Shown: positions 25,045-34,009 of the stretch, one piece after another
Layout: the number at the start of each line of letters is the position of its first letter
Position numbering within the stretch: the first letter of the stretch is position 1
Assembly: GCA_003481745.1 (NCBI GenBank)
Contig: QULP01000001.1
Span: 248,001 to 312,000, forward strand
From: Firmicutes bacterium OM04-13BH
GTDB taxonomy: Bacteria; Bacillota; Clostridia; Lachnospirales; Lachnospiraceae
Length of the DNA stretch: 64,000 bases
Reading direction: 5' to 3'
Notes under the pieces: model-generated
The model's input: only the letters and a program-made list of their open reading frames with translations
Database searches by the model: none
What the model was told of the DNA's origin: nothing
Position numbers and translations under genes: made by a program

Positions 25045-26219
25045 TTGGGTATGCTGCTTTTTTGATTATATTCTGCTCTTGCCTTACATAAATCAAATAA
25101 AAAGTTCATTCGATTGGTAACTGACGTTGCTGTTATTGACATCAAAAAACCTTTATTATATTTATTTGACTTTTCTCTCAAAATCCGTAACATATTAATG
25201 TTGTCCAGCTGCTGTTCCGTCAGGTTTTCAACATCTTTTCTAATTGCATTATTATCTTTATTATTAATGTAAATCATTAACTTGCCTAATATTCCCGCTA
25301 CTACATCTGATACTTGTACCAACACATTTGTCTCTGAATTAACATACTTCATGTTTTCCAATTGCACATCTTTGTATACCGATCTTGCCTCTTTTTCACC
25401 TGACTGAATTTTTGTCTCTTCGTCATATATATGCATTGCATTATAATATTTTCTTGGTCCGTCATAGTAAAATTCTTCATAATTTTCCTGCATTACATAA
25501 TCAGTATTTCCTTCAAGAAAAACCAACTCATCACTTTGGCTTGCGCGCCCAAGCATTCCTGTAATAAATTTTTCTTCCATACTCTGCTCACGTCTCATAG
25601 GAAATAAGTTTAATAACTCCAATGTAAAGTCTTTAATTTTGTCTTTCTTGATATTAGGAAACTCATATTGAAACATGATGTTTTGAAGTGCTTTTTCTTT
25701 TCCTTGAAGCATTTCATAAAATGTATTTTTTATTGAAAAATAATCAAAATCCATTTCTTCAATTTCATCCGGAGACATTATGGAATCTATAATTTCAACT
25801 ATTGCATAATACAAATGATTTACGTGCTTATAGTGAATAAACAAATTTTGGTCGTTGATCCATTGAAATAAATATCCTATACGATTTTTATCCATACACC
25901 CTAGAAAATCACCATTTGCAAACTGAGTTTTGAATTTTATCTCTTTAACATTTTTTTGTAACTTTAATAAATGAACTAACTCTTCAAAAGAAGGTTCAAA
26001 TCTTGGCTTTGCTACTACACCTGCAAGGACAAAATCCAAATATGGATCTACATTAAACTTTTTGTCTAACTGATTTTCACAAGATCTCACCCAAAACTTT
26101 CTGTGGTTGTTGCTTTCATCATAATAAAAGTAACATTTGATATCTGTTTTAAAACCTTGCATTGCGTACCATTCTTGTTCCATTTCATGAAGCTGTTTTT
26201 CATCGCTTTGATTGTTCAT
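25041..26219 (-). CDS. DUF3800-type protein (predicted RNase H-fold nuclease)
   Basis: Start set at MNNQSDEKQL (26219) with AGAAGG 8 nt upstream; ~392 residues. YFYYDESNNHRKFWV is the DUF3800 N-terminal strand with the catalytic-type Asp-Glu, followed by DFVLAGVVA; near the C-terminus LVQVSDVVAGILGKL corresponds to the conserved Q-x-(S/A)-D-x-x-A/x-G helix. This places acidic residues as in RNase H-like nucleases. The family is uncharacterised but frequent in defence islands. It is 72 nt downstream of the metallopeptidase gene and probably co-transcribed. Confidence 0.75.
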   Translation of the reverse strand: MNNQSDEKQLHEMEQEWYAMQGFKTDIKCYFYYDESNNHRKFWVRSCENQLDKKFNVDPYLDFVLAGVVAKPRFEPSFEELVHLLKLQKNVKEIKFKTQFANGDFLGCMDKNRIGYLFQWINDQNLFIHYKHVNHLYYAIVEIIDSIMSPDEIEEMDFDYFSIKNTFYEMLQGKEKALQNIMFQYEFPNIKKDKIKDFTLELLNLFPMRREQSMEEKFITGMLGRASQSDELVFLEGNTDYVMQENYEEFYYDGPRKYYNAMHIYDEETKIQSGEKEARSVYKDVQLENMKYVNSETNVLVQVSDVVAGILGKLMIYINNKDNNAIRKDVENLTEQQLDNINMLRILREKSNKYNKGFLMSITATSVTNRMNFLFDLCKARAEYNQKSSIPK

Positions 26220-26291
26220 ATGCTTGCCTTCTTTCCAATGCCTGCATTTTTTCATCGAAGTTCCAGTAGTAGTTTCTCATATTTTATCTAA

Positions 26292-27395
26292 TCATTGTTT
26301 AAAAAACGAACCGTTTTCATCTAGTGTTACAAGCATACTGTCAAGATCTTCCGTTTTCCTTATTGTAATGTATGCGTATCGATTACAGTGTTCAACTAAT
26401 TCTTGCCATCCGTTGTGTAGATTCATCAAATGCTGAACACCTTTTTCTGTATATGCAACCGAAAAATAGCAGTTCTTAATTTCATTTGTTTCTAATACTT
26501 GCTTCTCATATGCCACAACTGCATGACTGCCACTTTCAATAATAGTTAATACTTCCTTATTTTCTTTATAACAATTAAAAAGCCAATAAGAGTACCACAT
26601 AATTGAATAATACATCCTTATACCGGGATGCGGATGATCATACTCTTCAATATCTTTTGTCATATAACTCGAAAAATCTCTCCCCATATTTTCAGCAAAA
26701 GTGCGAAAACAAAGGTAATTTGCAATGAACATCATGTCAAAATTTGCAAGATTCGCTTTAATATCATCTTGCCATTGCTGTATGAAAAGCATGGACTGTA
26801 CTGCAACTGCAAAGGAGTCCGCATCATATTCCCTCAATTGTATGTTCCAGTTTTTTATTTTTCTCTTATCTTCGCTAATGTTTTCTATTACAGAAAATCT
26901 TTCATTAATATTATTTTCATGCGCCAGGTCTTTAAGATGTCCATGTACGATATGCCCATACTCATGTGCAATGGTAAAGTTGACCATATAGAAAAATAAC
27001 CTATCTTTGAAATGCTGTTTATTCTCTTCAGCAATATAGAAAACCCGCTTCAAATTGTTTTGACTGACAAACTCTTCTGCCTCTCTCCACAACATCGTTA
27101 AGAGTCCTACCGACAACGCTATATAATTCTTCCCATTTTCATAATGACAAAAAGCATTCACTTCTATGCTGTCATATACCCACAATGAGAGTTGCATTTT
27201 TTTATAAGTTTCTTTTGTAGTCCATGTCGGTAAACCTCTTCTAAGTTCTTTTAAAGCCCTATTTGCTTTTTTTGATACTGAATAGAAATCTTCTACAAAC
27301 TCGCTTAGTTCAATCGGCCCATTTGAACACGTAATCGTCACTTTATTCATGTCTCTCAAATCCAATCTCAAATTATTTAATATATGATATTTCAC
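26292..27395 (-). CDS. M48-like zinc metallopeptidase in defence context
   Basis: 367 residues, GTG start directly after a TATACT box. FTIAHEYGHIVHGHL (~140-154) has HExxH, and REYDADSFAVAV (~188-199) gives the Glu/Asp of the ExxxD third-ligand helix, the M48/gluzincin arrangement. No signal peptide or membrane helix is evident, so it is likely cytosolic, unlike HtpX. The C-terminal half is helical and Tyr/Trp-rich with no known motif. It heads an operon with a DUF3800 nuclease-like protein and formerly a VOC gene. Peptidase-nuclease pairs are a recurring plan in phage defence, but this pair is not one I know. Confidence 0.75.
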   Translation of the reverse strand: MKYHILNNLRLDLRDMNKVTITCSNGPIELSEFVEDFYSVSKKANRALKELRRGLPTWTTKETYKKMQLSLWVYDSIEVNAFCHYENGKNYIALSVGLLTMLWREAEEFVSQNNLKRVFYIAEENKQHFKDRLFFYMVNFTIAHEYGHIVHGHLKDLAHENNINERFSVIENISEDKRKIKNWNIQLREYDADSFAVAVQSMLFIQQWQDDIKANLANFDMMFIANYLCFRTFAENMGRDFSSYMTKDIEEYDHPHPGIRMYYSIMWYSYWLFNCYKENKEVLTIIESGSHAVVAYEKQVLETNEIKNCYFSVAYTEKGVQHLMNLHNGWQELVEHCNRYAYITIRKTEDLDSMLVTLDENGSFFKQ

Positions 27396-27440
27396 ATTTT
27401 GTTCTTTCAGTATATCACAAAACTTTATTTTTTTGCAGGT

Positions 27441-27696
27441 GCTTTCTTAGCTCCATTGTCGCTGAATATTACGATATTGCAGAGCTGTCTGGTTGTCTTA
27501 GGGGCCACTATAAAAAGCTATGTAAAACTGTAATAAAGCCAATGAAAAAATGCAGGATCTAAATCTAACTTCCCAGCAATGGGATGCGGTTGATGCCGCT
27601 ATCACAGCAGAAAACATTGCATCTATAGAATATGTCCGTATTGCCTATAAGCAAGGAATCATTGATGCGTTTTCTATTTTACGAGAAACTCTTTAA
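27441..27696 (+). pseudogene. Frameshifted remnant of a small plus-strand gene (DUF6809-like)
   Basis: One plus frame reads FLSSIVAEYYDIAELSGCLR then HYKKLCKTVIKPM and stops; a second continues LTSQQWDAVDAAITAENIAS, YVRIAYKQGIIDAFSILRETL, then TAA. The ending (helical, A-Y-x-x-G-I/F-x-x-G/A) recalls the small DUF6809 proteins of Clostridia. At least one frameshift is needed. This accounts for the gap between the metallopeptidase gene and 27788. Confidence 0.4.
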
Positions 27697-27730
27697 TATA
27701 TCCATGTCAATCTAATTGCTTATGAGCAAT

Positions 27731-27753
27731 GAAGCAGGGATTTATCTCTGCTT
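27731..27753 (+). terminator. Hairpin after plus-strand remnant
   Basis: AAGCAG / CTGCTT arms around GGGATTTATCT followed by a T/C-rich tract on the plus strand. Confidence 0.4.
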
Positions 27754-27788
27754 TCCCATTTTCTTCTCTATTGCTTCCGGAACTCTGA

Positions 27789-27965
27789 TCATGCCAAATC
27801 GCCATAGTATCGGATAAATGTATGAAACGGTTCGTAGTCTTCCCGGTCTACAATACTACTACGGTCATAAAGAGCTGAAAAAAAGTACAGATAGTAAAAC
27901 ATCCCCTTATGTGGTCCGTTTAAATAGTAAACAGTGAAACGAGAGTACCTTGTCCAATCATTCAT
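27789..27965 (-). CDS. Short uncharacterised ORF downstream of abiH
   Basis: 58 residues from ATG at 27965 (MNDWTRYSRFTVYYLNGPHK...), Tyr/Phe-rich, no recognised family and only a weak ribosome site. Another minus frame just upstream (about 28090-27959) ends WSLAFEKKESSKEFISFLEE...KKTSDE and overlaps this start; it has no ATG. Together they look like fragments of one or two genes following abiH. Could be non-coding. Confidence 0.3.
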   Translation of the reverse strand: MNDWTRYSRFTVYYLNGPHKGMFYYLYFFSALYDRSSIVDREDYEPFHTFIRYYGDLA

Positions 27966-28106
27966 CACTTGTTTTCTTTGGCTTTCGGATATGCTCTGGC
28001 AGCGTTTCTGACCAAGGCAGTAATTCTTCAAGGAAACTTATAAATTCTTTAGAAGATTCTTTTTTTTCGAATGCTAGGCTCCAATAATTTCCGCCTTGCC
28101 AATGCC

Positions 28107-29333
28107 TTAACTCCTAAAAATTGTAATCTCTCTTAAATTCATCTTATCTGCAAAAGAAAGCAACCTTTTTAGATCATCCAAGGAATGATATCCAATATAC
28201 CATTTTGCATTCGTTTTTTTACATATTTCTTCAAAATAAGGATAATCAACCTCTGATAATGAATGCCCTATTACAAAGATATATTTAATAGTAGTTAACT
28301 CATCAAAAAATGAGCGATGCTTTTTTATAATGTCGCTACATTTCTTTGTGGTCTCTTCTTCATACCAAGCAGCCTCTCTAGCAGCAGTCTCTAACGCTGA
28401 TTCCATAATATATCTTTTATAAGGGTCTTTAAACTTAAATGGTTTAAGTCTAACTTTATCCCACTGTTCCTCTTCCATTCCTGGTCTGTGTCCAAGAATC
28501 AGTTCACTGGGCCTACCATTATTTCTATTCTTTCGACACCCATGAATATAGCAAACATTATTTGACTTTGCTCCATATAGAGTTTCAATGAATTCAGTGT
28601 AATTAAAAGACAGCACTTTATAGTCTCCGTGGAGCATTGAGAACGGTCTGCCATCACTTTGCACAACTAATGTTTTAATCCACTTCTTAAACCGTTGTTT
28701 TAACTCTCTCGGAATTTCAAAAGTTGGTGCGATTGCTGTTTCCACAGCAGCAAAGAAATCAGCTGCCTGTGCATCAGGATTATATACTCCAAAATTATCA
28801 AGCCACATATCAATAATATCTGAATTAAGGAAGATACTATAATTAAGCTTTCCTAATGATTCTTCAAGGTTAGACCATAAATCTGATGTATCAAGATAAG
28901 TCTCCATATAAAACCGGAAAGAAGTATTTTTCCCTATAGTTTTTTGAAAATCCCAATAGGAAGACTCTACCCCATGCATCAAGTCAAATCCATTTCCTAT
29001 GATTACAAGAGACTCTGATGGATTTTCAAGCGCCATATCCTTAATCGAAATTTGTGGAATCGGAAGTTTTTTTGTAAGCCGTTCTATTGCTTTTTCTTCT
29101 TTTTCCCATTTTTTCTGTCGCTTCTCATTTTCTAGAGTCTCTTGTTTTTCCTTTATTTTAGCTTCAGCTATTCTTTTTTCTTCTTTCCGCTTTTTTCTAC
29201 ATTCGCAACATCTTTTTGGAAGTTCAAACCCCAATGACTTAAAGCGTTTTTGTTCTTCAACAGTAATTATAAAATCTCTACCGCAATCTTTACATATTGC
29301 AGAAATCGGCTCAAATTTTTTCACTTTACCCAT
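28107..29333 (-). CDS. abiH: AbiH-family phage abortive-infection protein with N-terminal zinc ribbon
   Basis: 408 residues, GGGAGG 9 nt before ATG. Residues ~14-48 carry CKDCGRDFIIT...RCCECRKKRK, a two-CxxC zinc ribbon of the zf-trcl type. A strongly charged coiled coil follows (~49-90). LVIIGNGFDLMHGVESSYWDF (split: LVIIGNGFDL, MHGVESSYWDF) near residue 109 is the AbiH hallmark, with VLSFNYTEFIETLYG, CYIHG and FVIGHSLSEVDYPYF later. AbiH proteins give phage resistance by abortive infection; the GNGFD and GHS motifs suggest a sirtuin/SIR2-like nucleotide-binding fold. The ribbon may add nucleic-acid binding. Right-hand end of the defence island. Confidence 0.88.
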   Translation of the reverse strand: MGKVKKFEPISAICKDCGRDFIITVEEQKRFKSLGFELPKRCCECRKKRKEEKRIAEAKIKEKQETLENEKRQKKWEKEEKAIERLTKKLPIPQISIKDMALENPSESLVIIGNGFDLMHGVESSYWDFQKTIGKNTSFRFYMETYLDTSDLWSNLEESLGKLNYSIFLNSDIIDMWLDNFGVYNPDAQAADFFAAVETAIAPTFEIPRELKQRFKKWIKTLVVQSDGRPFSMLHGDYKVLSFNYTEFIETLYGAKSNNVCYIHGCRKNRNNGRPSELILGHRPGMEEEQWDKVRLKPFKFKDPYKRYIMESALETAAREAAWYEEETTKKCSDIIKKHRSFFDELTTIKYIFVIGHSLSEVDYPYFEEICKKTNAKWYIGYHSLDDLKRLLSFADKMNLREITIFRS

Positions 29334-29478
29334 TGACTTTTTCCTCCCTCATATCAGTCTCTTTTCATATCTCAGCCGCTCATAAGATCGTTGCCTGCTG
29401 CTCACCACAGAGAGGTGTGTGATTATCCGAGCAGCGTAGGGAGCTACCGCTCCCAATATATCACAATTTCATCCAGTT

Positions 29479-30093
29479 TTACAGACGCTTTCTTACCTTC
29501 ATCACTGCACAATACATCAATCCGCCAATCATTCCACCAACTGTATTATAGAAGATATCTGAAAGTTGAAACGTTCCCAAGCGAAGCAATAACTGCAACA
29601 TCTCAATGCTTATCGAGAAGATAAACGCTATCTTCCCGCTTTGCCACAGGATCTTCTTCCAGCCGTTTCCAATCTTCTCTCCGAACGTCCACATCACTAC
29701 TGCTGAAAACGGCACCATCATGATTACGTTCTCGATGCACTCGGTGGTCAGCTTCTGTTCACCGTTCACTGTCTCCCAGATGCCCCAGCCACCCATGACA
29801 TCGGATAAAGGATTCATCCACAGCTGACGGTTCAGCAATGTGCGGAACAGAATAAGAGAAGTCACAAAGGCCAGGAAGAATAGTTTCCGAAAGAACACAC
29901 TCTCTTTGAATTTCTGATACCATGTCACTATGGCATTCTTCCAGCCTCTACCTGCCGCAGTAGGCTCATACGCATACAGGTAGAAAAACATTGCGAGGAA
30001 AGAAAGAAGAAGCGAGAATCCAAACGGCTCATAGAGCGCAGTTAGAATGTTTGTGAGGATCTTTCTGAGTAACTCAATCGTTTCCTTCATCAT
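29479..30093 (-). CDS. VanZ-family membrane protein
   Basis: 204 residues with 5 likely membrane helices (SLLLSFLAMFFYLYAY, LFFLAFVTSLILF, NVIMMVPFSAVVMW, IAFIFSISIEMLQLLL, NTVGGMIGGLMYC). The VanZ signature is present: ENVIMMVPF, SIEMLQLLLRLGTFQLSD and NTVGGMIGG. It follows the nucleotidyltransferase gene by 3 nt and is translationally coupled. The pairing with a sugar nucleotidyltransferase, seen in altered order at 13.9-15.3 kb, suggests a joint envelope-glycan role. Codon use is visibly GC-richer than in neighbours. Confidence 0.85.
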   Translation of the reverse strand: MMKETIELLRKILTNILTALYEPFGFSLLLSFLAMFFYLYAYEPTAAGRGWKNAIVTWYQKFKESVFFRKLFFLAFVTSLILFRTLLNRQLWMNPLSDVMGGWGIWETVNGEQKLTTECIENVIMMVPFSAVVMWTFGEKIGNGWKKILWQSGKIAFIFSISIEMLQLLLRLGTFQLSDIFYNTVGGMIGGLMYCAVMKVRKRL

Positions 30094-30096
30094 CGT

Positions 30097-30999
30097 TTAC
30101 AGATCACTGAACAGATCAGCCTTGTACACACCGTCCTCCAGCATCTTTTTAAAGCTGCCCTTTACTGCTACGACATCTTCATGGTAGGTCATACCATACC
30201 ATGTATCGTTGGTTTTCAGAACCTTTACGGACATCTTGCCTTTATTCAGCAGTTCACCGATGAAAATTGGAATCAGATACTCGGCTTTCTGAGGATTGCT
30301 CGGAACTTCTTTCTCGAAGAACTCTTTGAAGCCTTCTTTCAACACATCCAAAAACTCCTGTGTTAATCCCCACATATTCATTGAAACCAGAGAATTTACA
30401 TCAATCACTTTTCCGTCCGCTTCTGCTCCGGTTGCGGTCTTCACAATATTCTTTGTCTCCACAACTTCGGTCAGGTTGTTCTGCTCATCCATCTTGCAGA
30501 TACCACGAGTCACACCACCGTTATCAGACAGCGTGTTCTTCAGAACGAAACCAGCCATGCAGGACTTGCCGCCATTCACCAGATACTCATGAACAGCTTT
30601 AAAGCCTTCCTTGCCATAGTAATCGTCTGCGTTAATGACGATGAACGGAGTTTTAATTACGTCCTTCGCTGCAAGCACGGCCTGACCGGTTCCCCACGGC
30701 TTCGTGCGACCTTCCGGCAGAGTTCCCGGGATACCGTTGATATCCTGAAATGCGTAGTCTACAGTTACATTGTGAGAGGAGCAAATGGAGGCAATGCGAT
30801 CACCGATGACCTCTTTGAACTCTTTCTCGATATCCTTGCGGATGATAAATACTACATGATTGAATCCGGCTTCGATTGCATCATGGACCGAGTAATCCAT
30901 GATGATATGATTAGAAGCATCCACCGGCTCCAACTGCTTAATTCCCGTTCCGAAGCGGCTACCGATACCAGCAGCCATGATAAGTAATGTTGTTTTCAT
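30097..30999 (-). CDS. Sugar-phosphate nucleotidyltransferase, copy 2
   Basis: 300 residues, AGGAGG upstream of ATG. Same motifs as copy 1: MAAGIGSRFGTGIKQLEP, KPWGTGQAVLAAKDV, VINADDYYGKE, LVSMNMWGLTQEFL. By eye roughly 70% identical to the protein at 13968-14906 with no frame breaks. G+C content and third-position GC are clearly higher than in the flanking genes, suggesting independent acquisition rather than a recent local duplication. Likely makes an NDP-sugar for surface glycans; the neighbouring EPS operon is 330 bp upstream. Confidence 0.88.
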   Translation of the reverse strand: MKTTLLIMAAGIGSRFGTGIKQLEPVDASNHIIMDYSVHDAIEAGFNHVVFIIRKDIEKEFKEVIGDRIASICSSHNVTVDYAFQDINGIPGTLPEGRTKPWGTGQAVLAAKDVIKTPFIVINADDYYGKEGFKAVHEYLVNGGKSCMAGFVLKNTLSDNGGVTRGICKMDEQNNLTEVVETKNIVKTATGAEADGKVIDVNSLVSMNMWGLTQEFLDVLKEGFKEFFEKEVPSNPQKAEYLIPIFIGELLNKGKMSVKVLKTNDTWYGMTYHEDVVAVKGSFKKMLEDGVYKADLFSDL

Positions 31000-31332
31000 T
31001 GCCTTTCCTCCTCATTTATTATCGTTGCTAAATACATTCTTTTCCCCATGCCACTTTAATCCTTAATGCTTAAGTTCTACCTGGTTCCATCTGCCAGTTA
31101 TTCTCTCAGTGTACTTCTTTATTACAATCTTCTCATATTCTTTGAATTTTTTTAGCGTGAATATTATATAACTGTTCTTCATTATTAAAACTATTGCAAA
31201 GTAATTATGATTTCCATATTTCCGCTATTCAGATTCAGAACGCCACATATCTGCAATATATCAATATAGAAAACCTTATCTTAAAACAAGCAACTAAAAT
31301 TATATTTTTCACTTTTTCTCAGGAGTTAAGTT
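31000..31332. other. Intergenic gap between EPS operon and nucleotidyltransferase gene
   Basis: AT-rich, no coding frame with a ribosome site, no strong terminator hairpin. Some TATAAT-like boxes occur on the minus strand (for example TATATAATATT near 31158-31168) and may drive the nucleotidyltransferase-VanZ pair, but none has a convincing -35. Confidence 0.5.
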
Positions 31333-32493
31333 TTAATGCCTTATCATGTTTTTTAGCCTTTGTTTTACAGGAGACAAAGCTCTTCTAATTTTTTCAAGCA
31401 TCTTCATTGATCCGTATTTTTTTAAACAATACTCGAATCCTTTTTCAGCAATCAGCCTTTGAAATTCTTCATAGTGAACTGGTTTAGGTGAGGGACTATT
31501 TAAATTTTTCTGATTAATATCATTTAACGAACATTCGATTATATCAAATTCATTTTTTACTGTTTCAAATATTTTCTTTCCCTTTTCGGAATTTATGATA
31601 ACAGATGATACACCCAATTTATCTTCAAATGTCTCATTTGCATTTTTGATATTCCAAAAGTCTCCAATTGTTATGTCTCCCTGTCGTTCCATGCTTGAGA
31701 ATTTACATGAATAACAAGAATCTCTTAATATATAATTATTGGTAAATAAACGATAAAAATTATCTACCCATATAGGAGCATGGTATATTCGTCCATTTTC
31801 AAATTTAATATATAATTCTTGATTTCTCCAACCATACGCTTTCTCTCGAAATTTTAGTTCTGTTATTTGAGAGGAATACAGCTTTTCCTTTCCCTTTAAA
31901 AATGCGTTTAATAATTCACTACTTGGTACACCATGACAAATTAAATCCAACGTATATAAATTATCATATTCTTTTCTCAAATATTTCTTCAAACCAGCTA
32001 CCTCACATGGCGTACCTGTAAACAACACCTCTTTTCCTTCCTTCAGATCTTTCTGTACCATACAAAAAATCGAATGTTTATCACTTTGTACATATTTAGA
32101 ACCTTGAAATTTCCGAGCATCTTCAAGCGTTGTCGCTCTTCCATGTTTTACTTGAAAATCATTGTTCATCTCCACGCCATACACAACGCCATTATTGTCC
32201 AAAACATATTTTGCAACTTCTACAAATACTCCACCTGAACTACTTTTTGCTCGTTCATGCTCATCTTTATTTTTTACTCCATAAGCTATTTTTTCAAACT
32301 TTTTATTCTTTTCTTTCTCTTTTAATGGACAAACCTTTTCGCATAATCTGCAATTAACGCATGAATCTTTTCTAATTTCAGGATACAAATATCCCTTTTC
32401 ATCCTGTTTCATATAAATTGCATGTTTAGGACAAATATTCAAACATGCTGAACATCCACAACAGTCCTCTTTATTTATATATAACTTTTCCAT
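31333..32493 (-). CDS. Ferredoxin/F420-hydrogenase beta-subunit-like protein of EPS cluster
   Basis: 386 residues. Two 4Fe-4S motifs at the N-terminus: CCGCSACLNICP and CVNCRLCEKVCP. The rest is the FrhB/FdhB-like domain: SSSGGVFVEVAKYVL, GTPCEVAGLKKYL, DLICHGVPS, then RQGDITIGDFWNI. Such proteins are commonly encoded beside polysaccharide pyruvyltransferases in capsule clusters of Firmicutes and Bacteroidetes, where the redox step is unknown. Last gene of the EPS operon, 4 nt after the flippase gene. Confidence 0.88.
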   Translation of the reverse strand: MEKLYINKEDCCGCSACLNICPKHAIYMKQDEKGYLYPEIRKDSCVNCRLCEKVCPLKEKEKNKKFEKIAYGVKNKDEHERAKSSSGGVFVEVAKYVLDNNGVVYGVEMNNDFQVKHGRATTLEDARKFQGSKYVQSDKHSIFCMVQKDLKEGKEVLFTGTPCEVAGLKKYLRKEYDNLYTLDLICHGVPSSELLNAFLKGKEKLYSSQITELKFREKAYGWRNQELYIKFENGRIYHAPIWVDNFYRLFTNNYILRDSCYSCKFSSMERQGDITIGDFWNIKNANETFEDKLGVSSVIINSEKGKKIFETVKNEFDIIECSLNDINQKNLNSPSPKPVHYEEFQRLIAEKGFEYCLKKYGSMKMLEKIRRALSPVKQRLKNMIRH

Positions 32494-32497
32494 CTTA

Positions 32498-34006
32498 TTA
32501 TCCTTTCATATTTCTCAATCTTAAAAGTATTGTTCTAAAATTGTCTCTTGCAAATATAATATGAAAAATACAAATAAAAACTAAACTATATATTCCAACA
32601 CAGATTGCGTAAACAAACCATGTAATAAGACTTGTTGGCGTAAACTTTATTAGCATTGGTGCCGTAACATATATTACTATAATCATTAAAAATGCAGTAC
32701 AAACATTTAATAAAGTACTTTTTCTAGTCATATGTGTTACCATTTTGGGTATAAAAAAGTACAAATCAATACAACGATATAAATTAGATAAGCAGGAAGC
32801 TAACATGATTCCAGCTAATCCCCATTTTATTCCAAAGCAAATACCTCCTATCAATAAAATAGCCGCTTGAACCGTACTTTGAACTCTTGTTTCCTTATAT
32901 AACCCCGCCGCTATCACCAACATTCCTTGAGGTGTTTTTAGATTGTATAAGATTCCATTAGCTACAAATAAAATAGCAAGTGTAAGATTTGTATATTGAA
33001 TATCATCAACTCCACTCGTATAGACCCCTACAAACGGTAGGATTGTAACTAATGTAATAGAATATATAACGCTAACCATAAAATAATAAAGATATTCGAA
33101 ATCACTATATGCCTTTTGAAATGCTGTCTTATCTTTCTTAACAATTAATTCCCCAAAACCTGCTGAGACACCCGTAGAAAATACAGACATTACTCCATTA
33201 ATCCCAGACATCACCATATTATAAACTGAATAAACACTTACCATTTTAAGAGATGAAAAAATGGTTGTCATAACTGCTGGAGATGCATTTTGTACAGTTT
33301 GAACTATCTGTAAATATAACGCACTCCATCTCTTATCCATCGCACCATAATCAGGTTCCACGTCATAACATATAAAGTGGTAATTAGTTTTAACATACAC
33401 ATACAATATTAATGTTCTCACAAATATTGATAACAATGCAATAATTCTCAACAAGACAATATTAATATGCATTATTGATAAGGTCACGACAATGATGGTA
33501 TTTAAAACTGTATACACAATCGAAGCCAATGAAATTACATATGTCCTTTGATCAGCAGTAAGCAATGCTCTGTATTTTGCCAAAGTAAAAAATTCTAACG
33601 AGCCATTAACTCCCAACACAAGAACTAAAACGAAAATACTAGTTTGATCTAAAATAGTTGAATCTGTAATAAAAGGATAACATATAGCCAAGATTACAAC
33701 CAAACCTACAAAAATGAATCCTGATTTCACATAAAAATGCTTCGCAGCAACTACTATCCGGTTAATCTTATTGTAGTCTTTCTCTGCGATAGGTTTGTAC
33801 AAAGAATAAACAGCTGCACTTGACAAACCAGCCTCTACTAGATTGAAGTAACTAATAAACTGTAGAATAGATGATATCAAGCCATTAATTTCAGATCCAT
33901 ATGCCGTCAACATAAATCTAGGCGTTATAAACCCTGCAATCATTGTTACGACCTGTAATAATGCTGTCGTAACCGAATTCAACATAAATTTTTTTGAGCG
34001 TCCCAT
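32498..34006 (-). CDS. wzx: Wzx-type polysaccharide flippase (MATE/MOP superfamily)
   Basis: 502 residues, about 12-14 membrane helices from residue 8 to the end. The start MGRSKKFMLNSVTTALLQVV and first helix TMIAGFITPRFML are typical of PST-type repeat-unit flippases, as is the second-half IYLKTPQGMLVIAAGL-like segment (YNLKTPQGMLVIAAGLYKET). It should flip the undecaprenyl-linked repeat unit to the outer face. Three nt separate it from the GT2 gene upstream. Confidence 0.9.
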   Translation of the reverse strand: MGRSKKFMLNSVTTALLQVVTMIAGFITPRFMLTAYGSEINGLISSILQFISYFNLVEAGLSSAAVYSLYKPIAEKDYNKINRIVVAAKHFYVKSGFIFVGLVVILAICYPFITDSTILDQTSIFVLVLVLGVNGSLEFFTLAKYRALLTADQRTYVISLASIVYTVLNTIIVVTLSIMHINIVLLRIIALLSIFVRTLILYVYVKTNYHFICYDVEPDYGAMDKRWSALYLQIVQTVQNASPAVMTTIFSSLKMVSVYSVYNMVMSGINGVMSVFSTGVSAGFGELIVKKDKTAFQKAYSDFEYLYYFMVSVIYSITLVTILPFVGVYTSGVDDIQYTNLTLAILFVANGILYNLKTPQGMLVIAAGLYKETRVQSTVQAAILLIGGICFGIKWGLAGIMLASCLSNLYRCIDLYFFIPKMVTHMTRKSTLLNVCTAFLMIIVIYVTAPMLIKFTPTSLITWFVYAICVGIYSLVFICIFHIIFARDNFRTILLRLRNMKG

Positions 34007-34009
34007 ATT

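Noticed and set aside
17044..29333. Retron or CRISPR system in the island
   Set aside because: No reverse transcriptase, cas gene or regular spacer-repeat array was found; the PtuA-like ATPase alone does not show a retron.
29391..29460. Hairpins after vanZ 2 (GGGAGC/GCTCCC and GCTGCTC/GAGCAGC) as terminator
   Set aside because: Stems are short, no T-run follows on the minus strand. They may be boundary sequence of the GC-richer pair.
31194..31388. Plus-strand ORF between the EPS operon and the nucleotidyltransferase gene
   Set aside because: No ribosome site and overlap with the end of the F420-type gene; composition like non-coding AT-rich DNA.
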